A stretch of DNA of 64,000 bases from Porphyrobacter sp. (GTDB lineage: Bacteria > Pseudomonadota > Alphaproteobacteria > Sphingomonadales > Sphingomonadaceae): contig WGLN01000001.1 in the NCBI GenBank assembly GCA_016125555.1, forward strand, positions 124,001 through 188,000. The letters run 5' to 3'. Positions 1 through 9,128 of the stretch are shown here, piece after piece. Each line of letters starts with the position of its first letter. Position 1 is the first letter of the stretch. A program made the position numbers and the translations under genes. The notes beneath the pieces are model-generated. The model was not told the origin of the DNA. It saw nothing but the letters and a program-made list of their open reading frames with translations, and ran no database searches.

Positions 1-41
1 GCGATCGGCTTCAGGGCCGGAGGGGTGGGAAGCTTGGTCAT
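1..41 (-). CDS. Probable tRNA-dihydrouridine synthase, 5' end only
   Basis: An ATG at 41 opens a minus-strand reading frame that runs off the left edge. The 13 visible complete codons read MTKLPTPPALKPI. The LKPI segment before the cut is how DusB-type dihydrouridine synthases commonly begin, and dusB often sits divergent to ispDF in sphingomonads. Both points come from knowledge of the family, because too little sequence is present to show a domain. The gene diverges from ispDF across about 80 bases that must hold both promoters. Confidence 0.4.
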   Translation of the reverse strand, partial: MTKLPTPPALKPI

Positions 42-122
42 TCGCGGGAGAATTGCCTAATAATTGGGCAGGCGCATAGTGGATTGCCGAAAGCGCGTCC
101 AGACCTTAAGCGGGCGACCGCC

Positions 123-1280
123 ATGGCGAGCCCTGCCCCCCTCCCCTCCTTTGCCGCGGTCGTGGTGGCGGCCGGCAGGGGCCTGCGCGCGGGCGGCGAG
201 GTGCCCAAGCAATTCCGCATCTGGCGAGGAAAACCACTGGTCCGGCATTCGGTCGAGACGCTGCGCGCGGCCGGTGCCGATCCGCTGGTGGTCGTGATCG
301 CCGCGGATGCGCGGGCCGATGCCGCCAAAGCGCTCGAAGGGCTGACCGGCCTTGCCTTCGTCACCGGCGGGGCGACCCGGCAGGAATCGGTTCTGAGCGG
401 GCTCGAGGCGCTGTGCGAGGCTGCCCCGGAGCGCGTGCTGATCCACGATGCCGCCCGGCCAGACCTGCCGCTTGCGGTCATCGCCCGCCTGCTCGCCGCG
501 CTCGCTGCTCGGCCGGGGGCGATCCCCGTGCTGCCGGTGGTGGACAGCCTTGCCGTTGCGGACGAGAATGGCGCGATGGCGGGCAAGGCGGATCGCGAGG
601 CGCTTCGGCGGGTGCAGACCCCGCAGGCCTTCCACTTCGCCGAGATCGTCGCCGCGCACCGGGCGTGGAGCGGAACGCTCGACGCCGGCGACGATGCGCA
701 GGTGCTTGCCGCGCAAGGCGGCAGCGTGGCACTCGTCGCGGGCGACGAACGCTTGAAAAAGATCACCTTCGCGGAGGATTTCGTGAGCGATACCCCCTTG
801 GCACCTTTCCGCGTCGGCCAGGGCTTCGATGTCCACCGGCTCGCGCCGGGCGAGGAGCTGTGGCTGTGCGGCGTCCAGATCCCGCACGACAAGGGTCTTG
901 CCGGCCATTCCGATGCCGACGTCGCGCTCCACGCGATCACCGATGCGGTGCTCGGCGCCATCGGCGAGGGCGACATCGGCACCCATTTCCCGCCCAGCGA
1001 CCCGCAGTGGCGCGGGGCGCGCTCGGGGCGGTTCCTCGAACACGCGGTCGGCCTCGCGCGTGCCGCGGGCTACACGATCGCGAATATCGACCTGACGCTG
1101 ATCTGCGAGGCGCCGAAGATCGGGCCGCACCGGCCCGCGATGCGCGCCGAGGTGGCACGCCTCGCGGGGCTTGACGAGAGCGCGGTCAGCATCAAGGCGA
1201 CCACGACCGAGAAGCTCGGCTTCACCGGGCGCGGCGAAGGTATCGCGGCGCAGGCCATCGTTGCGCTCACCCCTGCTTGA
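123..1280 (+). CDS. ispDF: Bifunctional IspD/IspF of the MEP isoprenoid pathway
   Basis: A 385-residue fusion of MEP cytidylyltransferase (IspD, about residues 8-225) and 2-C-methyl-erythritol 2,4-cyclodiphosphate synthase (IspF, about 230-385), cytosolic steps 3 and 5 of the MEP route to IPP and DMAPP. The IspD half shows the AAGRGLR nucleotide-binding motif near residue 16, VPKQF and HDAARP. The IspF half shows GFDVHR (metal ligands D236 and H238), GHSDADV and the TTTEKLGFTGR end motif. The fusion is typical of many alphaproteobacteria. ATG at 123 is preferred over an in-frame TTG at 84 because the family starts just before the nucleotide motif. Confidence 0.96.
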   Translation: MASPAPLPSFAAVVVAAGRGLRAGGEVPKQFRIWRGKPLVRHSVETLRAAGADPLVVVIAADARADAAKALEGLTGLAFVTGGATRQESVLSGLEALCEAAPERVLIHDAARPDLPLAVIARLLAALAARPGAIPVLPVVDSLAVADENGAMAGKADREALRRVQTPQAFHFAEIVAAHRAWSGTLDAGDDAQVLAAQGGSVALVAGDERLKKITFAEDFVSDTPLAPFRVGQGFDVHRLAPGEELWLCGVQIPHDKGLAGHSDADVALHAITDAVLGAIGEGDIGTHFPPSDPQWRGARSGRFLEHAVGLARAAGYTIANIDLTLICEAPKIGPHRPAMRAEVARLAGLDESAVSIKATTTEKLGFTGRGEGIAAQAIVALTPA

Positions 1281-1295
1281 AAGGATCAGTCCGAC

Positions 1296-1856
1296 ATGAA
1301 GCGACCCATCATTGCCTCCGCACTCGCCCTCGCCGCGCTCACCGGCGCCGAGGCCGCACAAGCCCAGCAGCAGGCCTGCGTCACCGCGGCCGACCTCGGC
1401 GATACCATGGTCTACGCGATGCCGATCGCCTATGACGCGGTGAGCACGACCTGCGCGGGCCGGTTCGCGAAGAACGGCTTCATGCTGCGCGAGGGCGAGG
1501 GCTTCATCGCCGGCTTTCGCGCGCGGCAGGACGCGGCGTGGCCGGGCGCCTTCCGCCTGTTCAAGACCTTCATGGCGCGGGAGAACGCGAAAGACGGCAG
1601 CGATGACGACGAAATCGCGACGATGATCGCCGCGCTGCCCGAGGAATCGCTGCGGCCCTTCATCGACGGGATCGTCGGGCAGATGATCGCCAAGGAGATC
1701 AAGCCCGACAGCTGCGGCAAGATCGAGCGTGGTGTCGAACTGCTGAGCCCCTTGCCGGTCGACAACATCGCGGGCCTGGCGACGTTCATCGCCGAACTGG
1801 CCGACGTCAAGAACCCCGAAATCTGCACCACCGACGCCGTGAAAAGGACGAAGTGA
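1296..1856 (+). CDS. Secreted protein of unknown function
   Basis: A 186-residue protein with a clear Sec signal peptide: MKR, then a hydrophobic stretch to about residue 20, then an AQA cleavage region before QQQ. The mature part is helical-looking, has four Cys (two in the N-terminal half, two in the C-terminal half) that could form disulphides, and shows no motif I recognise. AAAGGA lies ahead of the ATG. It sits 15 bases after ispDF and its TGA touches the next gene, so it is probably cotranscribed with both. A periplasmic location is inferred from the signal peptide only. Confidence 0.75.
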   Translation: MKRPIIASALALAALTGAEAAQAQQQACVTAADLGDTMVYAMPIAYDAVSTTCAGRFAKNGFMLREGEGFIAGFRARQDAAWPGAFRLFKTFMARENAKDGSDDDEIATMIAALPEESLRPFIDGIVGQMIAKEIKPDSCGKIERGVELLSPLPVDNIAGLATFIAELADVKNPEICTTDAVKRTK

Positions 1857-1861
1857 GCCCC

Positions 1862-2374
1862 ATGCCGACCCATCTCCTTCCCGACGACATCGCCGATCTC
1901 GCCGCGCGCGTGGTGGCCGAGAACGAGGCGGCCGGACGCAAGATCGCGCTCGCCGAAAGCTGCACCGGCGGGCTCGTCGCCGGCGCGCTGACCGAGATCG
2001 CGGGTTCCTCGGCGGTGCTCGACCGGGGCTTCGTGACCTATTCGAACGAGGCCAAGATGGAGATGCTCGGGGTCGCGCAGGACATCATCGACACCTTCGG
2101 CGCGGTCTCGGTGGCCTGCGCCTGGGCCATGGCGACCGGCGCGCTGGAGCGATCCGGCGCCGATGTCGCGGTGGCGATTAGCGGCATCGCCGGCCCCGGC
2201 GGCGGCTCGGCGCTGAAGCCGGTCGGCACGGTGGTGTTCGCCCGGGTGGTGCGCGCTTCGACCGGTGAGCCCGAAGGCGAGCTCAAGTTCTTCGACGGCG
2301 GCGAAGGACCCGAGGGCCGCGCCGAAATCCGCCGTCAGGCGACGCTCTGCGCGCTCGAACTGCTGCTGCCGTAA
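1862..2374 (+). CDS. CinA C-terminal domain protein (NMN amidohydrolase type)
   Basis: A 170-residue stand-alone CinA C-terminal domain, the PncC family that deamidates nicotinamide mononucleotide in pyridine-nucleotide salvage. Visible family motifs are LAESCTGGLVAGALTEIAGSS near residues 30-50, the GFVTYSNEAK segment, and the AISGIAGPGGG loop. It lacks the N-terminal MoCF-like half of full CinA, so a PncC-like salvage role is more likely than a competence role. A GTG at 1853 overlapping the upstream stop is an alternative start, and the AGGA at 1845-1848 fits it about as well. Its last 40 bases overlap the 3' end of ratA on the other strand. Confidence 0.85.
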   Translation: MPTHLLPDDIADLAARVVAENEAAGRKIALAESCTGGLVAGALTEIAGSSAVLDRGFVTYSNEAKMEMLGVAQDIIDTFGAVSVACAWAMATGALERSGADVAVAISGIAGPGGGSALKPVGTVVFARVVRASTGEPEGELKFFDGGEGPEGRAEIRRQATLCALELLLP

Positions 2375-2796
2375 AGCTGCGCCGCACGCTTTTCGAAGGC
2401 CTCGACCATGCGGCGGTAGGCCTTGTCGAAATATTGTCCCGCGATCTTCTCGAACAGGCGGTTCTTGAAGGTGAACTCGACGCGGAAGTCGATCTCGCAG
2501 GATTGTTCGTCGACCGGGCGGAAGGTCCAGACATTGTCGAGGTCGGACAGCGGCCCGTCGATGTAATGCACCGCGATCTCGCGCGGGCGGTCCTTGGTGA
2601 CGCGCGAGGTGAAGCTTTCGCGGATCGCCTTGAAGCCCACCACCATGTCGGCGATCATCTCGGTCTCGCTGTTCGAACGCACCCGCGTGGCGATTACCCA
2701 GGGCAGGAACTCGCCGTATCGGCCCACGTCCGCGACGAGGTCGAACATCTGCTCGGCGCTGTAGGGCAGGCGCCGGGTCTCGCGAATTCCCGGCAT
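2335..2796 (-). CDS. RatA/Coq10-like START-domain protein
   Basis: A 153-residue single START/Bet v1-like domain protein of the RatA/COQ10 family. Diagnostic features are the opening RETRRLPYSAEQMFDLVADV, the YxEFLPW segment, and the C-terminal FKNRLFEKIAGQYFDKAYRRMVEAF helix. In mitochondria and alphaproteobacteria this family binds coenzyme Q or lipid for respiration, while in E. coli RatA is reported to affect ribosome assembly. The alphaproteobacterial context favours the Coq10-like role (inference). Its ATG shares a base with the lipA stop (TGATG), so translation is probably coupled. The low-complexity tail SSSSSAQS is unusual. Confidence 0.85.
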   Translation of the reverse strand: MPGIRETRRLPYSAEQMFDLVADVGRYGEFLPWVIATRVRSNSETEMIADMVVGFKAIRESFTSRVTKDRPREIAVHYIDGPLSDLDNVWTFRPVDEQSCEIDFRVEFTFKNRLFEKIAGQYFDKAYRRMVEAFEKRAAQLYGSSSSSAQSVA

Positions 2797-3755
2797 CAGG
2801 CCCCTGCCCGCTCCCGCGCGCGTGCCAGCTTTTCCTCGCGGGCGGCCTTCATCACGGCGAAATCGTCGCCCGCGTGATAGCTGGAGCGCGTCAGCGGGCT
2901 GGAGGCGACCTGCAGGAACCCCTTGGCGCGCGCGATCGCGCCGTAGGCGGCAAAGGCCTTGGGGGTGACGAATTCCTCGACCTTGGCGTGCTTGGGCGTC
3001 GGCTGGAGATATTGCCCCATGGTGATGAAATCGACCTCGGCCGAGCGCATGTCGTCCATCACCTGGTGCACCTCGAGCCGCTGCTCGCCGAGCCCCAGCA
3101 TGATGCCCGACTTGGTGAAGATCAGCGGGTTGTGCGCCTTCACCTCCTCGAGCAGCCGCAGCGAGGCGTAATAGCGCGCACCGGGCCGGATCGTGGGATA
3201 GAGCCGCGGCACGGTTTCGAGGTTGTGGTTGTAGACGTCGGGCCCGGCCTCGCAGATCATCTCCACCGCGCGGCGCATCTTGCCGCGGAAATCGGGGGTG
3301 AGGATCTCGATGGTGGTGTCCGGCGTGTTGCGCCTGAGTGCCTCGATCACCTTCACGAACTGCGCAGCGCCGCCATCGGGCAGATCATCGCGGTCCACCG
3401 AGGTGATTACGATGTGCTCGAGCCCCATCTTGGCCGAGGCGATGGCGGTGTTTTCCGGCTCCATCGGATCGACGGCGCGGGGCATCCCGGTCTTGACGTT
3501 GCAGAAGGCGCAGGCGCGGGTGCAGACGTCGCCGAGGATCATCACGGTGGCGTGCTTCTTGGTCCAGCACTCGCCGATGTTCGGGCAGGCGGCTTCCTCG
3601 CACACGGTGTTGAGATTGAGTTCGCGCATCAGCCGGCGCGTCTCGTGATAGCCCTCGCTCACCGGTGCGCGCACGCGGATCCAGTCGGGCTTGCGCTGGC
3701 GCGCGGGGCGCTCGGACGGCTGATCGGGCTGCGGAGTGCTGGCGAGGTCGTTCAT
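2796..3755 (-). CDS. lipA: Lipoyl synthase
   Basis: A 319-residue radical-SAM enzyme that inserts two sulphurs into protein-bound octanoyl groups to make lipoyl cofactor, as needed by the pyruvate dehydrogenase encoded further along. Both iron-sulphur motifs are present: the auxiliary cluster C52-x4-C57-x5-C63 and the radical-SAM C78-x3-C82-x2-C85. The C-terminal [12 protein letters not shown] supplies the conserved cluster serine region. The chosen ATG at 3755 gives a normal length; an in-frame start 12 codons upstream has less family support. It is followed without a gap by ratA. Confidence 0.97.
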   Translation of the reverse strand: MNDLASTPQPDQPSERPARQRKPDWIRVRAPVSEGYHETRRLMRELNLNTVCEEAACPNIGECWTKKHATVMILGDVCTRACAFCNVKTGMPRAVDPMEPENTAIASAKMGLEHIVITSVDRDDLPDGGAAQFVKVIEALRRNTPDTTIEILTPDFRGKMRRAVEMICEAGPDVYNHNLETVPRLYPTIRPGARYYASLRLLEEVKAHNPLIFTKSGIMLGLGEQRLEVHQVMDDMRSAEVDFITMGQYLQPTPKHAKVEEFVTPKAFAAYGAIARAKGFLQVASSPLTRSSYHAGDDFAVMKAAREEKLARARERAGA

Positions 3756-3862
3756 GGAGGGCCATTTAGGCGCGCGCGGCGGCTCCCGCAAGCGGGGCGC
3801 GGACGGGCGCCTTGTGTCGCGAAGTCCTTGCCCCCCGGCCTGTGCGCGGCCATGGAAGGCCC

Positions 3863-4603
3863 ATGTCCGAACTCAACACCCGCAACATCGCCCTGCTGAT
3901 CGACGCCGACAATGCCAGCCCCGCGGGCATCGACCCGGTGCTGACAGTCCTTGCCGAACTCGGTCAGGTCAACATCCGCCGCGCCTATGGCAACTGGCGC
4001 AAGCAGAGCCTCAAGGGGTGGGTCGACCTGATGCACCGCTACGGCATCGAGCCGCAGCAGCAGTTCGACCTCACCAAGGGCAAGAACGCGACCGACATGA
4101 AGATGACGATCGACGCGCTCGACCTGCTCTATCGCGGACGGGTGCACGGTTTCGGCATCATGAGTTCGGACAGCGATTTCATGCCGCTGGCGATGCGCAT
4201 CCGCCAGGACGGGGTGCCGGTCTACGGTTTTGGCGGGGCCAAGACCCCGGAGGCCTTCCGCGAGGCCTGCACCCGCTTCATCGACGTCAATGCGCTGATC
4301 AAGGCCGAGAAGAAGGCCGACGCGGAGCGCCCTGCTCCCGCACCCGCCCCCACCGGCGGGGACAGCCGACAGGAGATCGACCCGGCTCTGCTCAACCTGC
4401 TGGTGGATGCCTACAACGCCTCCAAGCGCGACGGGAAGGGCTTCGCCAAGCTTGCCGAGGTCGGCCAGCGGGCGGGCAACCGTTCGAGCTTCGACACCCG
4501 CAACTATGGCTTTTCGCGCCTGTCGGACCTTGTCGACGCCATCCCGAACTTCGAGGTCGACCGGCGCGAGAACGGCGAATTGTGGATCAAGCGGCTGCGT
4601 TGA
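3863..4603 (+). CDS. NYN-domain protein with C-terminal LOTUS/OST-HTH-like domain
   Basis: A 246-residue protein. The N-terminal half (about residues 8-150) is a NYN/LabA-type PIN-fold nuclease-like domain with the acidic set IDADN (D14, D16), the [12 protein letters not shown] stretch and GIMSSDSDF, all usual metal ligands. A Pro/Ala linker around residue 155 leads to a C-terminal winged-helix OST-HTH/LOTUS-like domain ([15 protein letters not shown] through [14 protein letters not shown]). Proteins of this architecture are thought to act in RNA metabolism, but no substrate can be read from the sequence. It is monocistronic and ends at a strong hairpin. Confidence 0.85.
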   Translation: MSELNTRNIALLIDADNASPAGIDPVLTVLAELGQVNIRRAYGNWRKQSLKGWVDLMHRYGIEPQQQFDLTKGKNATDMKMTIDALDLLYRGRVHGFGIMSSDSDFMPLAMRIRQDGVPVYGFGGAKTPEAFREACTRFIDVNALIKAEKKADAERPAPAPAPTGGDSRQEIDPALLNLLVDAYNASKRDGKGFAKLAEVGQRAGNRSSFDTRNYGFSRLSDLVDAIPNFEVDRRENGELWIKRLR

Positions 4604-4619
4604 GCGCTGCCTGCAAGCA

Positions 4620-4653
4620 AAAGGGGCGCCGGACCATCGCCCGGCGCCCCTTG
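4620..4653. terminator. Perfect bidirectional hairpin terminator
   Basis: A 12-base-pair perfect stem, AAGGGGCGCCGG (4621-4632) paired with CCGGCGCCCCTT (4641-4652), with an 8-base loop. A-rich sequence precedes it and TTGCTTGTTC follows it. It lies between two convergent genes and can serve both. Confidence 0.8.
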
Positions 4654-4673
4654 CTTGTTCATTCGCGCATCGG

Positions 4674-6017
4674 TCAGGCAGCCGGGGCGCTACCGCCCTT
4701 GGCCTGCTCGGCGGCATAGGCGGACCACAGCATCGCAATCGGCGCGCGCGATCCGTCGACCTTCGAGAGCGTCTCCTGCGCGGCGGCATAGTCACCGGTG
4801 CCGATCTGCGCCATGCCGAGGCGGGTGAGCGCGACGTTGCGCTCCACCCCGGGCATCTCGAGGCTCTTCTGGTAGAAGTTCGCGGCCTTGGCATACTGGC
4901 CGTAGCTGAGGAAGGCATCGCCCGCCGCGAACACGGTCCGCAGGCCCGCCGAGGGCGCGCTTGCGTCCTTTTCAAGCGCCGGCAGGTCCGACTGGTCGGT
5001 CTTGATGCGACTGTTGGCGGTGGTCAGCGAATCGGCGACATAGATGTCGTCCTTGCTCACCGCGCCGGTGGCATAGGCCTCGTCGATGAGGTCCTTCACC
5101 TCCTTGGGGAGGCGACGCGGGTCGGCCGTCTCGATGTAGTAGACATAGTCCTGCTTCTCGGTCAGCACACCGGCCTTCTTGGCGAGGCGGAGCAGGTCGA
5201 GGATTTCCGGCCCCTCGAAGGAATTGACGTTGCGCACCAGATTGATCGCGTCGCGCCAGTTGTCCTTGCTCGGGTAATCGGCGATCCATTCGGCGGCAAA
5301 ATCATACAGCTGCGGCAACACCTTGTTGTTGTAGGCGACCGTGATCCCGCGACGATACCACAGCGCATCAACGGGCTGCCCCGCCGCCTTGCGCTCGGCA
5401 ATGGCGTTTTGCAGGTAGTCGAGCCCCTGCGCATAGTCCTGCGAGGAGAAGTAGCTCTCGGCCATAGTGATCTGGAGATCGGCCTTCGTGACCTGGTCGG
5501 TCGTGAAATTGCCGTCGATCGCGTGCTGCAGATAGGTGCGCGACTTGTCATATTGCTGCAGCGCGTTCGCCAGCTGATAGGCGACGAAGCTGTAGCGCGG
5601 GGTATCCTCGGCCGAAAGCTTGCCGCTACCCAGCATCATCTCCATGCCCTTCAGCTGGATCTCGCGGTCGTTGGCCTTGGCGCCGGCATTGTAGAGCAGG
5701 CCGCCGGTCGCGAGCTTCTCGTCGGCGGAGACCGCCAGCGGCAGCAGGGCGTCGATTTGCGGGCGCAGCGCGGCCAGATCGGCCCCTTCAACCTTGAGTG
5801 CCTCTTCGACCGGCTTGTAGGCAGCGACGAACTCCTTGGAATACTCGGCCTTGGGCGCCTCCTCTTCCTTCTTCTTCTTGTCGCGCTTCTGGGCGTGGGC
5901 TGCGTCGGTCAGGCCGGGCGCGGCGAGCATCGCCGTGCCGCCAGCCAGCGCGATCGCCAGCGCCAGATGCCGCGCAAGCCCGCGGCCGCCCCGATGGGTC
6001 GAAGACAGGTTGGTCAA
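4674..6017 (-). CDS. Exported TPR-like repeat protein
   Basis: A 447-residue protein with an N-terminal export signal (basic segment, then LARHLALAIALAGGTAMLAA, then DAAHAQ cleavage region) followed by a Lys/Glu-rich linker KRDKKKKEEE. The rest is built of helical tetratricopeptide-like repeats, for example YSFVAYQLANALQQYDKSRTY, AESYFSSQDYAQGLDYLQ and GDAFLSYGQYAKAANFYQ. I chose the TTG at 6017 because a GGAGG lies 5 bases ahead of it; the upstream ATG at 6053 lacks this and would bury the signal. The repeats suggest a periplasmic scaffold, but no specific role can be assigned. Confidence 0.75.
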   Translation of the reverse strand: MTNLSSTHRGGRGLARHLALAIALAGGTAMLAAPGLTDAAHAQKRDKKKKEEEAPKAEYSKEFVAAYKPVEEALKVEGADLAALRPQIDALLPLAVSADEKLATGGLLYNAGAKANDREIQLKGMEMMLGSGKLSAEDTPRYSFVAYQLANALQQYDKSRTYLQHAIDGNFTTDQVTKADLQITMAESYFSSQDYAQGLDYLQNAIAERKAAGQPVDALWYRRGITVAYNNKVLPQLYDFAAEWIADYPSKDNWRDAINLVRNVNSFEGPEILDLLRLAKKAGVLTEKQDYVYYIETADPRRLPKEVKDLIDEAYATGAVSKDDIYVADSLTTANSRIKTDQSDLPALEKDASAPSAGLRTVFAAGDAFLSYGQYAKAANFYQKSLEMPGVERNVALTRLGMAQIGTGDYAAAQETLSKVDGSRAPIAMLWSAYAAEQAKGGSAPAA

Positions 6018-6332
6018 TTCATCCTCCAGATAAGAGCCGGCCCGGGTCGCCATGCGGGCCCGGACCTGGTGATACGCCCCTCAGCCTTTGGACGGCTGCA
6101 GCGCAATTTGCAATTCTTCCTAGGCGAGCTGTGCTGAACGGCTTTTGAATGGCGCCGCCCGCCCCTCGCGCGCGGGCGCGACATGTGGAAAAAGCGGCGA
6201 TGTTCGCCTTGCGTTCCGCCCCAGAGGTGGCGAAATCGCGCCCCCGCGCCTACATCCAAGATATTGCGGCCCGCCCTGGCCGCCGCCCCCGCCGCGGGGC
6301 CCGATAAACACTAGCAGAAACGGCCCAAAGCC
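6018..6332. other. Divergent intergenic region between the TPR gene and gyrA
   Basis: This 315-base gap must carry promoters for the TPR gene (minus) and gyrA (plus). I found no convincing -35/-10 pair. It contains a 7-base-pair GC-rich inverted repeat (CGCCCGC at 6156-6162 with GCGGGCG at 6172-6178) and a GC-rich run before gyrA. No reading frame in it looks like a gene. Confidence 0.5.
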
Positions 6333-9128
6333 TTGAGCGACGACAGCGACATCCTCGATTCCCCTCCCCCTTCGCCGATGGGCGGTTTCGACCGCATCGA
6401 CATCGTCGACGAGATGAAGTCGAGCTACCTCGACTATGCGATGAGCGTGATCGTGTCGCGCGCGCTCCCCGATGTGCGCGACGGGTTGAAGCCGGTGCAT
6501 CGTCGCATCCTGTTCGCCAGCCAGGAAGGCGGCTTTGTCGCCGGGCGTCCCTATCGCAAGAGCGCCAAGATCGTCGGCGACGTGATGGGCAACTACCACC
6601 CGCACGGCGACAGCGCGATCTACGACGCACTCGCGCGGATGACCCAGGATTGGTCGATGCGCGTGCCGCTGATCGACGGTCAGGGCAATTTCGGCTCGAT
6701 GGACCCCGATCCCCCGGCCTCGATGCGCTATACCGAGGCACGGCTGGCGCGGGTCGCGAACTCGCTGCTCGACGACCTCGACAAGGACACGGTCGATTTC
6801 ACCGACAACTACGACGGTTCCCGTCAAGAGCCGTCCGTGCTGCCCGCGCGCTTCCCCAACCTGCTGGTCAACGGCGCGGGCGGGATCGCGGTCGGCATGG
6901 CGACGAACGTGCCGCCGCACAATCTCGGCGAGGTGATCGACGGCTGTCTCGCCTTCATCGACAATCCGCACATCACGACCGAAGAGCTGATCCATTTCAT
7001 TCCGGGGCCGGACTTTCCGACCGCTCCGCTGATCCTCGGCACCCACGGGGCGCGGCAGGCCTACACCACCGGGCGCGGCTCGATCCTGATGCGCTGCCGC
7101 CACGAGATCGAGACCGCCCGCGGGGACCGGCAGTCGATCGTCTTCACCTCGATCCCTTACCAGGTCGGCAAGTCCAACCTCGTCGAGAAGATCGCCGAGG
7201 CCGCCAAGGACAAGCGGATCGAGGGCATCTCGGACATCCGCGACGAAAGCTCGCGCGAGGGCGTGCGCGTGGTCGTCGATCTCAAGCGCGATGCGACCCC
7301 CGAGGTGGTGCTCAACCAGATCTGGCGCCACACGCCGGCGCAGGCGAGCTTCCCCGCCAACATGCTGGCGATCCGGGGCGGGCGGCCTGAAGTGCTGACC
7401 CTGCGCGACATCGTGCAGAGCTTCATCGTCTTCCGCGAGGAGGTCATCACCCGCCGCACCAAGTTTGAACTGAACAAGGCGCGCGAGCGGGCGCACCTCT
7501 TGCTTGGCCTGGTGGTGGCGGTCTCCAACCTCGACGAGGTGGTGGCGATGATCCGCGGTGCGGCCAACCCCGCCGAAGCGCGCGCGCGGCTGCTCGCCAA
7601 GGAATGGCCGATCGGCGACATCGCGCAATATATCCGCCTCGTCGAGGCGATCGAGCCCACCGCCGACGAAAGCGGCGGGACCTATCGCCTGTCCGAACGG
7701 CAGGTGAAGGCGATCCTCGAGCTGCGCCTCCACCGCCTCACCGCGCTCGGGCGCGACGAGATCGGCGACGAGCTCAAGGAACTCGCCGCGGCCATCGAGG
7801 AATACCTCTCGATCCTCGCCGACCGGGTGAAGCTCTACGGCGTGATGCGCGGCGAGCTCGAGGAAATCCGCGCCACCTACGCGACCCCGCGCCTGTCCGA
7901 AATCGCCCCGGCGTGGGACGGGCTGGAAGACGAGGACCTGATCGAGCGCGAGGAGATGGTCGTCACCGTCACCCACGGCGGTTACATCAAGCGCACCGCA
8001 TTGGACACCTTCCGCGCGCAGGGCCGCGGCGGCAAGGGCCGTTCGGGCATGGCGACCAAGGACGAGGATGCCGTCGTCGAGCTGTTCGTCACCAGCACCC
8101 ACAACCCGGTGCTGTTCTTCACCAACACCGGGCGCGTCTACCGCATGAAAGTGTGGAAGCTGCCCGAGGGCGGCCCGCAGACCAAGGGACGCCCGATGGT
8201 CAACCTCCTGCCGCTGGGCGAGGACGAGCGCGTCACCAACGTGCTTCCCTTGCCCGAGGACGAGGCGACCTGGGGCGGGCTCAACATCGTTTTCGCCACC
8301 GAGCAGGGCATGGTGCGCCGCAATTCGATGGACGCCTTCGCCAACGTGCCCACCGCGGGGAAATACGCGATGGGCTTCGTCGAGGGTTCGGGCGACCGGC
8401 TGATCGGCGTGCAACTGCTCACCGAGGAGCAGGAGATCTTCCTCGCCAGCGACAGCGGCAAGGCAATCCGCTTCGCCGCCACCGACGCGCGCGAGACCAA
8501 GAGCCGCACCGGCATTGGGGTGCGCGGGATGAGCCTCAAGAAGGGCGGCAAGGTCGTCAGCATGGCGGTGCTCGATCCGCTGACCGCGGATATCGACACG
8601 CGCGATGCCTATCTGCGCGCGGCGGCATGGAAGAACAACGGCGCCGAGCCGATCCTTCCACCCGATACCCACGCAGACATGGCCGAGCGCGAGGAGTTCA
8701 TCCTCACCATCACCGCCAATGGCTACGGCAAGATTTCCTCGGCCTATGAATACCGCACCACCGGGCGCGGCGGTCAGGGGATCACCAATATCGGGACGCC
8801 CGAAAGCAATCCGGACCGCAATGGCCCGGTGGTGGCGAGCTTCCCGGTCAAGCACGGCTCGCAGCTGATGCTGGTCACCGATCAGGCCAAGCTGATCCGG
8901 CTCGGCATCGACTTCCGCCACCTTGTCGAGGGCGGGTTCGAGAATTTGAAGGGCTTCAGCATTTCGGGGCGCGGCTCCTCGGGCATCCGCATCTTCGACG
9001 TCGCCAAGGGCGAGCACATCGTCGGTGCGGCGCTGATCGACGAGACCGAGGAACCGGAAAACCCCGCCGAGGAAGCGATTGCCGCCGAACTCGATGCCAA
9101 TGCCGGGGACGAGCCGCCCGTCACCTGA
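6333..9128 (+). CDS. gyrA: DNA gyrase subunit A
   Basis: A 931-residue type IIA topoisomerase subunit that, with GyrB, introduces negative supercoils. The catalytic tyrosine is Y133, following R132 in SMRYTEARL. The quinolone-resistance region GDVMGNYHPHGDSAIYDAL keeps Ser94 and Asp98 (E. coli Ser83 and Asp87), the susceptible state. The C-terminal beta-pinwheel begins after about residue 535 and holds a GyrA-box-like QGRGGKG, which separates it from ParC. The start is a TTG; an in-frame TAG lies just upstream, and the first ATG (6378) would remove only 15 poorly conserved residues. The 3' end overlaps the next gene by 8 bases. Confidence 0.96.
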   Translation: MSDDSDILDSPPPSPMGGFDRIDIVDEMKSSYLDYAMSVIVSRALPDVRDGLKPVHRRILFASQEGGFVAGRPYRKSAKIVGDVMGNYHPHGDSAIYDALARMTQDWSMRVPLIDGQGNFGSMDPDPPASMRYTEARLARVANSLLDDLDKDTVDFTDNYDGSRQEPSVLPARFPNLLVNGAGGIAVGMATNVPPHNLGEVIDGCLAFIDNPHITTEELIHFIPGPDFPTAPLILGTHGARQAYTTGRGSILMRCRHEIETARGDRQSIVFTSIPYQVGKSNLVEKIAEAAKDKRIEGISDIRDESSREGVRVVVDLKRDATPEVVLNQIWRHTPAQASFPANMLAIRGGRPEVLTLRDIVQSFIVFREEVITRRTKFELNKARERAHLLLGLVVAVSNLDEVVAMIRGAANPAEARARLLAKEWPIGDIAQYIRLVEAIEPTADESGGTYRLSERQVKAILELRLHRLTALGRDEIGDELKELAAAIEEYLSILADRVKLYGVMRGELEEIRATYATPRLSEIAPAWDGLEDEDLIEREEMVVTVTHGGYIKRTALDTFRAQGRGGKGRSGMATKDEDAVVELFVTSTHNPVLFFTNTGRVYRMKVWKLPEGGPQTKGRPMVNLLPLGEDERVTNVLPLPEDEATWGGLNIVFATEQGMVRRNSMDAFANVPTAGKYAMGFVEGSGDRLIGVQLLTEEQEIFLASDSGKAIRFAATDARETKSRTGIGVRGMSLKKGGKVVSMAVLDPLTADIDTRDAYLRAAAWKNNGAEPILPPDTHADMAEREEFILTITANGYGKISSAYEYRTTGRGGQGITNIGTPESNPDRNGPVVASFPVKHGSQLMLVTDQAKLIRLGIDFRHLVEGGFENLKGFSISGRGSSGIRIFDVAKGEHIVGAALIDETEEPENPAEEAIAAELDANAGDEPPVT

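Noticed and set aside
6427..6640. Quinolone-resistance change in gyrA
   Set aside because: Ser94 and Asp98 are the susceptible residues, so there is no sign of resistance.
6120..9017. A 965-codon open frame antisense to gyrA
   Set aside because: gyrA is certain on the plus strand; the antisense product is a low-complexity Arg/His/Gly-rich shadow.
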